Of a stretch of 8,596 nucleotides of DNA, positions 1 to 7,300 are shown piece after piece; the first letter of the stretch is position 1; every line of letters begins with the position of its first letter. The notes beneath the pieces are model-generated. The model was not told where the DNA came from, searched no databases, and saw only the letters and a program-made list of their open reading frames with translations. The position numbers and the translations under genes are program-made. The DNA is from CAZNLL01 sp964573885 (GTDB lineage Bacteria; Desulfobacterota; DSM-4660; Desulfatiglandales; Desulfatiglandaceae): positions 1 to 8,596 of the forward strand of contig CAZNLL010000148.1 in NCBI GenBank assembly GCA_964573885.1, read 5' to 3'.

Positions 1-1484
1 ATCCCACCGGGATGAGAAATTACCGGGATGATCCCTGGTTGATCAGCTTCAGCCAGCTTTTGGAACTGGGCGAAGAACTGGACAAAGAAGAGCCTGAACT
101 GTTTATCAAGGAATTGTGGGAAGGAAAGCCCGATGACGTGGCCTTGATGCTCATGACCTCAGGGACCACGGGGGAACCCAAACTGGTCATGTTGACCCAT
201 GAAAACTTTATTGAAATGGGCCGTAAATGGCTGGAAAGCGCACCGGTGGGCATTGGGGACAACTGGATCTCCATCACCCCTACGGCCTGGATTGTTGATC
301 AGCTCTGGGGCGTGGGAATCACCATTTCCGGCGGCATGGCCATGAATTTTCCCGAAACCTTCGAAACAGCCGTGGAGGACTTTAGAGAAATAGGCCCTAC
401 TGTAATCGTCACCTCTTCGCGGTTCTGGGAAGATCTTGCTTCCAAGATCAGGGTCAAGATTAATGATGCCGGGTTTATTAAACGGGCCCTTTACAGATAC
501 TCCCAGCGCATAGGGGGCATCGTGGTGGACTTGGAATCTGAGGGAAGACCCGTTTCCCTGGGGCTACGGGTTCTAAGGCGGCTCACGAAATGGGTTGTAT
601 CACGCCCCCTTCTGGACAGGGTGGGGTGTCTCAATTTCCGTGCCGCTTACACAGGAGGACATCCCATCAGCCCGGACGTGATCCGTTTTTTCAGGGCCAA
701 CGGACTGAATCTCAAACAGTGTTACGGACTTACCGAGGCGGGCGGGATTTTTCAGGTACAACCCGATGACGAGGTGAAACCCGAAACCGTGGGCAAGGCC
801 CTTCCCAGAACCGAGGTCAGAATCACCGAAGACCAGGAAGTTCTGGTGCACAGCAAATCCAATTTCGTAGGCTATTATGAAAACCCGGAGGCCACGGCCA
901 AGGCCCTGAAGGATGGGTGGTTTTACACGGGGGATGCGGGGTATTTTGATGATGACGGCCACCTTCTCATCATCGGCCGGAAAGAAGACATCATGCGTAC
1001 CAAGGACGGTGAAGCGTTTTCACCGGACTTTATTGAAACACGGCTGAAATTCAGCCCTTATATTAAGGAAACCGTTATATGGGGCGAAGGTCAGCCCTAT
1101 ATCACCGCCTTCATCAATATTGATTTTGGGAACGTAGGGAACTGGGCTGAAGAGAGGAAAATTCCCTATACCACTTACACCGACCTCTCCCAGCAGCCGG
1201 CCGTGGAAGAACTGATTCGAGAGGAAGTGCGCGAGGTGAATACCCAACTGCCCCGACCGATGCAACTCGTTAAGATCATCCTTCTTTACAAACTGCTGGA
1301 CGCCGATGACGAGGAACTGACGAGAACGGGCAAGGTAAGAAGAAAATTTGTCTTTGAGCAATACAAAGAGCTCATAGACGCCATGTATTCTGACAAAACT
1401 GAATTACCTGTCAAAGGTCAGGTGAGATACAGAGACGGGACGGTCGGTACCATTGAGACCACTGTAAAAATCTTGGAAGTGTAG
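1..1484 (+). CDS. AMP-forming long-chain acyl-CoA synthetase-like ligase (ANL superfamily), 5'-truncated by window edge
   Basis: This enzyme would activate a carboxylic acid with ATP to an acyl-adenylate and then form the CoA thioester in the cytoplasm. Counting from the Met at base 12, the adenylation motifs appear in order: the P-loop MTSGTTGEPK (48-57), the aromatic-rich ITPTAW (88-93), YGLTEAG (238-244), YTGD (305-308), the hinge GRKEDIMRTKDGE (322-334) and TRTGK with the C-terminal catalytic Lys (437-441). The stretch after the hinge (FSPDFIETRLKFSPYIKE) resembles long-chain fatty-acyl-CoA synthetases more than acetyl-CoA synthetases. The frame is open upstream of base 12 and the usual N-terminal 100-plus residues before the P-loop are missing, so Met-12 is probably internal and the gene starts outside the window. 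It ends in tandem stops (TAG TAA), 20 bases before livH. Substrate is unknown; linkage to a Liv transporter suggests an imported acid. Family is sure, specificity is not. Confidence 0.93.
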   Translation, partial: PTGMRNYRDDPWLISFSQLLELGEELDKEEPELFIKELWEGKPDDVALMLMTSGTTGEPKLVMLTHENFIEMGRKWLESAPVGIGDNWISITPTAWIVDQLWGVGITISGGMAMNFPETFETAVEDFREIGPTVIVTSSRFWEDLASKIRVKINDAGFIKRALYRYSQRIGGIVVDLESEGRPVSLGLRVLRRLTKWVVSRPLLDRVGCLNFRAAYTGGHPISPDVIRFFRANGLNLKQCYGLTEAGGIFQVQPDDEVKPETVGKALPRTEVRITEDQEVLVHSKSNFVGYYENPEATAKALKDGWFYTGDAGYFDDDGHLLIIGRKEDIMRTKDGEAFSPDFIETRLKFSPYIKETVIWGEGQPYITAFINIDFGNVGNWAEERKIPYTTYTDLSQQPAVEELIREEVREVNTQLPRPMQLVKIILLYKLLDADDEELTRTGKVRRKFVFEQYKELIDAMYSDKTELPVKGQVRYRDGTVGTIETTVKILEV

Positions 1485-1493
1485 TAAGGAGGG
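1485..1493 (+). promoter_or_regulatory. Shine-Dalgarno site of livH
   Basis: TAAGGAGGG follows the ligase stop directly and lies about 12 bases upstream of the ATG at 1505. It supports that start and shows re-initiation or coupled translation rather than a new promoter in the 20-base gap. Confidence 0.7.
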
Positions 1494-1504
1494 CAAACCC
1501 TGCT

Positions 1505-2383
1505 ATGGATTTTTTCCTTCAGCTTCTTGTAAACGGTATTTCCCTGGGCTTCCTATACGCCCTTTCAGCTCTGGGCTTTGTCATGATCTTCAAATCGAGC
1601 AGTGTGTTGAACTTCGCCCATGGAGAACTTCTGGCCATAGGGGCCTTTGTGTTTCTGGTCCTGTCCTCCTGGGCCAACCTTCCCATTATTTTGGCCTTTG
1701 CCGTGACCCTCATAGGATCTTTCGCCCTAGGCTTTATTGTGGAACGCTTCTTCCTGCGTCCCTTGATCGGGGAGGCCCTCATCCAGGTCATTATGCTCAC
1801 CGTGGGTCTGGCCGCCATGTTTAAGGGGCTCATGCTCTTTGTTTTTGGGGGAGACATCCACAATTACCGCAAATTTCTGCCCGACGCCCTTTCTATTACC
1901 TGGGGAAACATTCAACTCCCGGCCGTTTATGTGGCCTCCTTTATCATTGGGATTATCTTTCTCATCCTCTTCGGATTCTTCTTCAAGTATTCTTCTCAAG
2001 GCATCTATATGAGATCCGTTGCCGACAACCAGCCCGCGGCCCTGTCCCTGGGAGTCCACGTAAGAAGGGTCTTTGCCCTTTCCTGGGCCATTGCGGCCCT
2101 GGTGTGCGCCATGAGCGGCATTATCCTAGGGATAATCAACGGCATTAATGTCCATGAGCTGAGCGCGATCGGCCTTAAGGTGTTTCCTGTAGTCATCTTG
2201 GGCGGCTTGGACAGCATCGGCGGTGCTATCCTGGGGGGCGTTATCATCGGATTGCTTGAAACCTTTACAGGGGGATATATTTCTACTTCTTTGCGGGAAA
2301 TCGTCCCTTACATTGTTCTTATCTTTATCTTGATGGTAAAACCTTACGGCCTGTTCGGCCTTGTTGAAATAGAGCGGGTCTAA
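1505..2383 (+). CDS. livH: Branched-chain amino-acid-type ABC transporter permease LivH
   Basis: This is one of the two inner-membrane permeases of a Liv-type importer (BPD_transp_2 family), pairing with LivM to form the translocation path. The 292 residues match the family's usual length. Diagnostic elements are LNFAHGELLAIGAF (35-48) after the first hydrophobic helix, the cytoplasmic ATPase-coupling loop MRSVADNQPAALSLGV (169-184), and VVILGGLDSIGGAILGG (229-245) in the late membrane segment. The rest is a series of hydrophobic helices with short polar loops, ending in KPYGLFG near the C-terminus. The start is the ATG placed after a strong Shine-Dalgarno site. Its position between an acyl-CoA ligase and LivM indicates a shared operon. 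Liv-type systems carry amino acids but also amides, urea and aromatic or short-chain acids, so the substrate is open. Confidence 0.95.
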   Translation: MDFFLQLLVNGISLGFLYALSALGFVMIFKSSSVLNFAHGELLAIGAFVFLVLSSWANLPIILAFAVTLIGSFALGFIVERFFLRPLIGEALIQVIMLTVGLAAMFKGLMLFVFGGDIHNYRKFLPDALSITWGNIQLPAVYVASFIIGIIFLILFGFFFKYSSQGIYMRSVADNQPAALSLGVHVRRVFALSWAIAALVCAMSGIILGIINGINVHELSAIGLKVFPVVILGGLDSIGGAILGGVIIGLLETFTGGYISTSLREIVPYIVLIFILMVKPYGLFGLVEIERV

Positions 2384-2392
2384 CCAGGACAC

Positions 2393-2400
2393 GGGAGGGG
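2393..2400 (+). promoter_or_regulatory. Shine-Dalgarno site of livM
   Basis: GGGAGGGG lies about 10 bases before the ATG at 2411, in the 27-base gap after livH. No other start codon lies in frame within that gap, so the site fixes the livM start. Confidence 0.65.
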
Positions 2401-2410
2401 TAAAGCGAGG

Positions 2411-3481
2411 ATGCGCAAACTTCAATTTCACCCTTGCGGGGACTTCAGAGAATCGTACTTTAGAGAGCTTACCATATTTGAAACCGATTTCGGCAGGCTC
2501 TGGCTCTTGATCGGTCTCGCACTCCTTTTTGGTGTCATCCCCTTTATCACAAGCCCTTACATGCTCTACATCCTGAACACCATAGGGATCTATGCCATTG
2601 CAGCCATAGGGCTCAATCTCCTCATTGGATACACAGGGCAGATTTCCTTGGGGCACGGGGCCTTTTTCGGCGTAGGGGCTTACACGGGCGCTATCCTGGC
2701 AACCAAAGCGGGCTTTCCCTTTTGGCTTTCCGTGCCGGCCGGGGGCGTGGTTACCGCGGCGGCAGGCATGGTCTTTGGCATCCCTTCCGTGAGGCTCAAG
2801 CACCTCTACCTTTGTATCGCCACCCTGGCCGGTCAGTTTATCATTGAGTACGTCATGGTCCAGTGGCAAAGTCTTACCGGCGGGGCCCAAGGGATCAGCA
2901 TCATTGGGACCACCCTCTTCGGTCTTGATTTGTCCACGGACCGCTCCTATTTTTACGTCATTTTCTTCTGTTTTGTGGTCATGACCTGGGTGGCCGTCAA
3001 CCTTGTACGGTCCCGGTTCGGCCGGGCCTTTGTGGCCATTCGAGACAACGACCGGGCCGCTGAGGGTATGGGGATTCCCATATTCCTCTACAAACTGCTC
3101 TCCTTTGGAATCAGTTCCTTTTATGCCGGCTTTGCCGGGGCCCTGTATGCCTATTACATGATGAGCATCACCCCCGAGCCTTTTAATCTTTGGCTTTCCA
3201 TTGAGTATATCGCCATGATTATCATCGGGGGGTTGGGAAGTATCCCCGGATCTGTTTTTGGTGCTGTTTTTATCGTGGCCCTGAACGAAATCCTGAGTAT
3301 GACCACCCAATACTTGATGAACCTCGGGGCTTCTACGGGAGTGGCCATCACCATCGCCCCCCTCCGTGAATTCGTTTTCGGCCTGGCCATTGTCATGTTC
3401 ATCATCTTTGAACCCAAGGGGCTCGCTGAAATCTGGCGGATCGTAAGGTCCAGTTTCAGGCTCTGGCCCTTTTCTTACTAG
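2411..3481 (+). CDS. livM: Branched-chain amino-acid-type ABC transporter permease LivM
   Basis: This is the second inner-membrane permease of the Liv-type importer. The 356 residues begin with a polar, presumably cytoplasmic segment (1-30) before the first hydrophobic helix at about 31-48. Family signatures are IGLNLLIGYTGQISLGHGAFFGVGAY (roughly 66-91, in two adjoining parts), the coupling loop GRAFVAIRDNDRAAEGMGI (204-222) and IIIGGLGSIPGSVFGAVF (270-287). The last helix is followed by EPKGLAEIWR, the common end of LivM proteins. It follows livH by 27 bases and precedes livF by 27 bases. In the classical order livG follows livM; here it does not, and the coupling loop must therefore also serve an ATPase encoded elsewhere. 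Confidence 0.95.
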   Translation: MRKLQFHPCGDFRESYFRELTIFETDFGRLWLLIGLALLFGVIPFITSPYMLYILNTIGIYAIAAIGLNLLIGYTGQISLGHGAFFGVGAYTGAILATKAGFPFWLSVPAGGVVTAAAGMVFGIPSVRLKHLYLCIATLAGQFIIEYVMVQWQSLTGGAQGISIIGTTLFGLDLSTDRSYFYVIFFCFVVMTWVAVNLVRSRFGRAFVAIRDNDRAAEGMGIPIFLYKLLSFGISSFYAGFAGALYAYYMMSITPEPFNLWLSIEYIAMIIIGGLGSIPGSVFGAVFIVALNEILSMTTQYLMNLGASTGVAITIAPLREFVFGLAIVMFIIFEPKGLAEIWRIVRSSFRLWPFSY

Positions 3482-3494
3482 TCCGGAACCAAAC

Positions 3495-3499
3495 AAGGA
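3495..3499 (+). promoter_or_regulatory. Shine-Dalgarno site of livF
   Basis: AAGGA lies 9 bases before the ATG at 3509. A closer ATG at 3499 is in another frame, so the spacing supports the 3509 start. Confidence 0.6.
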
Positions 3500-3508
3500 T
3501 GTTTCACC

Positions 3509-4312
3509 ATGTTAAACAATGTCCGCTTGCTTCTCAATAACATTAGTGTGGTTTATTCCGATGTCATCCAGGTCCTCAAGGGTGTCTCTCTGACCATACA
3601 AAAAGGTCAAATAGTCTCCCTCCTTGGCAGTAACGGGGCTGGGAAAACCACGACCCTCAAGGCGGTCTCCGGGTTGCTCAAACCGGAAAACGGCAAGGTG
3701 ACCGAGGGTTCCATCCATTATGACGGGACACCCATTCAGAATTCATCCCCTGAAGCCATCACCCGCAAGGGAATCATACAGGTCTTGGAAGGCAGGCAGG
3801 AATTCAAATATCTCACGGTTGAAGAGAACCTGAGGGTAGGCACTGCCACCCGCTGGGGCAAGCCCTATCAAAAGGACCTGGAACTGGTTTACCACTATTT
3901 TCCAGCCCTTCTGGCTCGAAAGCGAGCCCTGGCAGGGTACTGCAGTGGCGGTGAGCTCCAGATGCTCGTCATCGGACGCGCGCTGATGGCCCATCCCAGT
4001 CTCTTGCTCCTGGATGAGCCGTCCTTAGGGTTGGCCCCGCTCTTGGTCAAGGAGATCTTTCAAATCATAAAAAGGATCAACGAGGAACAAAGTACCACCT
4101 TATTGGTGGTGGAACAGAATGCCAACATGGCTCTCCAGATCGCCCACTACGGCTACGTTATGGAGAACGGCAAGATTGTTATGGAAAGCGATGCAGTGGA
4201 CCTTCGGGAAAACCCGGATGTGAAAGAGTTCTATTTGGGCACCGCCGCTTCAGGAGAGTTGAAGTCCTATAAAGACGTCAAATCCTATAAACGCCGTAAA
4301 CGCTGGCTTTAG
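3509..4312 (+). CDS. livF: Branched-chain amino-acid-type ABC transporter ATP-binding protein LivF
   Basis: This cytoplasmic ATPase drives the Liv-type importer, normally as a heterodimer with LivG. Within 267 residues: Walker A GSNGAGKT (40-47), the LivF-type Q-loop region VLEGRQEF (92-99, normally VPEGR), the signature CSGGELQ (145-151, normally LSGGEQQ), Walker B LLLLDEP (165-171), the D-loop SLGLAP (172-177), and VVEQNANMAL (200-209), where LivF proteins carry Gln-Asn instead of the switch His. It lacks the long insertion and C-terminal features of LivG, and EGR after the Q-loop favours LivF. A basic tail (SYKDVKSYKRRKRWL, 253-267) extends past the usual end of about 235-240 residues; tails like this occur in LivF copies of ligase-linked clusters. 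No livG is visible, so the partner ATPase is encoded outside the window. Confidence 0.94.
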   Translation: MLNNVRLLLNNISVVYSDVIQVLKGVSLTIQKGQIVSLLGSNGAGKTTTLKAVSGLLKPENGKVTEGSIHYDGTPIQNSSPEAITRKGIIQVLEGRQEFKYLTVEENLRVGTATRWGKPYQKDLELVYHYFPALLARKRALAGYCSGGELQMLVIGRALMAHPSLLLLDEPSLGLAPLLVKEIFQIIKRINEEQSTTLLVVEQNANMALQIAHYGYVMENGKIVMESDAVDLRENPDVKEFYLGTAASGELKSYKDVKSYKRRKRWL

Positions 4313-4335
4313 GTCAGAAACGGGTTTACGGAAAA

Positions 4336-7300
4336 ATGGTTCCCACTGATTCCCTTCCTAAAGAAACCTTCTGGCAGGAAGACTCCTTTCGATTCATTAA
4401 GCCCGACGAGTTTGAAGCCCTGGGCATCGATCCGTCTGATATCCCTGTAGGGACTTTCGCGGCCTTAAAACATCCCTCTCATCTGGAGAGCAGGTTCGGT
4501 GGGAACGCTTATGGATCAGGACTCTTTGAGGTTTATGACCGGTTAAGGCCAAAAGATATCAAGTTCCTTCAGAACATCACCTTTGAAGATCCTGAAGCCA
4601 TCAGGAACCATTACAAGACTATCAACGAGATCTACAAAAAGATCGGCCTCTTGATCAGATATTCAAGACACGGTCATCCTTACTACCTTATTCCGGTTCA
4701 CCTTGTTTCCAATACCCTTGCCCATATCAAGGCCAAAGTCGAAGAAATCAGCAAAATAATCGCCTTCCACCGCAAAAAGTACCTGAAGGAACAGCACGTT
4801 ATCGGCCTTGTAACCCACACCGATGATCTCCTCATTCACGAACTTACTTTCCGGTTTAAGGAACATCGCTTTATGGTGCTGGACTCCTTGGAAAGCCTTC
4901 AGTCCTTTAGACAGACTCTGGACCTGGTCATTCTTACTTGGGCCCCTTATGAAATCGTCCTTATGGATAAATTCAGCACCCTTGCTCAGGAAATGCCTTC
5001 CAAACGACGGCTGGATCAATATGCCATGTACATCCTATGGAAGCTCTATAACCTGCTCAAGCCAGACGGAGAACTCTTTATTGTCGCCAATCGTTACACC
5101 CGTAAGACATCCCAGAGCACAAGAATCCTTTTCAAAACAGCCCAGGAAGAAAAAAGTTTTCTCCTCTTTACCCATCTGTTCAGGACCAAAAAGAAATATC
5201 GCATAAAAAACCACTCCCTTCATGTCAATGTCTTCGATTTTCAAAAATACCTTGACGGCCTCTATGTAGAGCAGGAGGTCATGGACAAACTCCTTCAGGG
5301 GAAGGCCTTGGAAGATGTGTCTGTGGAAGAGATCGACCACCTCCCTTACATCAATCTTCAATTGGCAGATTTACCTTTTTTGGGTGACCAGGAGAAGACC
5401 TGGTCCAAGCTCCTCCCGGTTTATTTCGACACCATGTTTTTGAAGCCTCTTGTCCCGGAATCCATAAAAGAGGAATGGAAAAAGAGGTTTACCTGCCGGG
5501 AATATGATCCGAGCTACATGCTCATTTACCTGGGCCAAAAAAAGCCTTTAAAGACGACCCTGACCGATCTCAAACGAGATGTAACGGATTCAAAGCTAAT
5601 CGGGTGTCCTCCGGATCTTCTGGCCGAATACAGGGATTCCTTTGAATTTGTAATCCAAACCCTCCGGGTCCTTGAAGATCTCAAGGCCGGCCATTACGGG
5701 GGACTGCCCCGGGTCTTTATGGAACGACTAAAACAGCCCCTGGAAAACAAGAGCAGGCGATTCAGCAACCTCAACGATGTCATGAAGCTGGTCAAAAAGG
5801 TTGGCCGCATCGAAAGGACCAAGACCTATTTCAACCCGGATAATATTGAGGGGACCAGGACACAGATCCTCAAAAATTTGGAGGCCCTTGCCTTTTTCGA
5901 CTTCTCCTATAATGAACGCAAGGAAATCCTCTATATCGTACTCGGCCATACCCCTTTGGGCCGCGTTATATCCGGTAAGCTTAATGAAAAGGCCTTAAAA
6001 CCGGTCTCAGACCTTGCAAGGACTTTTGATCCTCAGCAGGGACTCAATCTTCTCCGTTACTCTCGCCTGCTCACATGGGCGGAAACAGAAGCCACCCGGG
6101 GATCCCAAGTCACCCAGGAACAGCTCGCCGAGCTCTTTAACCTGTATGAATCCACGGTCCGGGTCGTCCTGAACCGTGACCTGGACTGGGACCGACTTCT
6201 GGATGAGAAGATAACCGGCATGGGCGGTATTCACAATAAGATCATTCGCAAACTCCTCAAGATGATGAACCACTTCGAATTCCTTGAAAACTGGCCCGAG
6301 CTCAGAGAAAAGGGAGCCATGGAAAAGGAAGCCCTGGCCGATTACGACGATCACAAGCTTTCGAGGATTGAAAACGTCATCAGGCTGGTCAATATCATAG
6401 AGAAGTTCGAAGAAAGATATCTCAGGCAGGACCCCCTCCGGCTGCCGGCCTTTTACAGAAGGTTCATGGACATGGAATTCCACGGCACGGGCCATCTCTT
6501 TGAGCGGATGGACAGCCGGAACGTCTTTATCCTCCTGTGGATCATGGTCAACCTGGCCCGGGGAGAAAGCATTAACTTTAATCCCATCCTGGCGGGTTCC
6601 GAAACACAGCAGGTGGACGATTGGGTCCGAAAAGTGGAGGAAGAAGTCAGAAATATCAATCTCGATTATCTTGAACTCAATGTGCTCAGGCAGTTCAGCG
6701 ACCAGCTTCACCAGATCGGCTCCTCTTTTATCATAGGTACAGGGTTCCAACTGAAAATAGATTCAACCATGCAGGCCCTGGAAATCACCTGCATGGATAT
6801 GAACAAAGACATCGAACGGCTGGATAACATGGCCAAGCGCCTGGCCGGGACCCTCATATCCGAAATTCCTGCAGAAGAGCTTAAGGACCTGGAGACCCTT
6901 TTTTCCAATCTCGAAAGCTTTTACCAAAGTCATTTAAGGCTCCTGGGTCAGGAGAAGGCTGGTCTGAAACTGCCTGCAAGACAAAAGCAGTGGTACCTAG
7001 AGATCCAAGCCCTCAGGGAACGGCTGAAAACCAATTTTTTGAACGTCATATTTCAACCTGAGGACGTGTATACCGATCTTGATTTGCTCTATCACCATGC
7101 CCCGTCACTCCTCAACTTCATCCTCCCTGAATTCACGGCCCTCGAAGATCTCGACTTCTCCTCCAACCTCTACCTGAAATCCCCTGTGACCCATTACATC
7201 ATCACGGCCACCAAAAAGCTCCAAGCCCTGGTGAGACATGACAGAGCGAGCTTTCAAGACACCCAGTTTCTTCATAGACTGGCCAAGAGGGAATTCGGGC

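Noticed and set aside
12..14. ATG as the true start of the acyl-CoA ligase
   Set aside because: The frame is open upstream (Pro-Thr-Gly before the Met), and family members have a long N-terminal part before the P-loop, so this Met is probably internal to a truncated gene.
2126..3496. 456-codon open frame on the minus strand opposite livM and the end of livH
   Set aside because: It lies opposite clear permease genes, its translation is rich in Gly, Asp, Pro and Lys with no recognisable motifs, and its length is explained by codon bias of the sense genes.
4823..5206. 127-codon forward frame inside the giant gene
   Set aside because: It is out of frame with the 1420-codon reading frame, has Trp/Ser/Cys-rich composition and no recognisable motif.
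6007..6750. 247-codon open frame on the minus strand
   Set aside because: It is antisense to the long forward frame that begins at 4336, shows no domain or ribosome-binding site, and is best read as a shadow.
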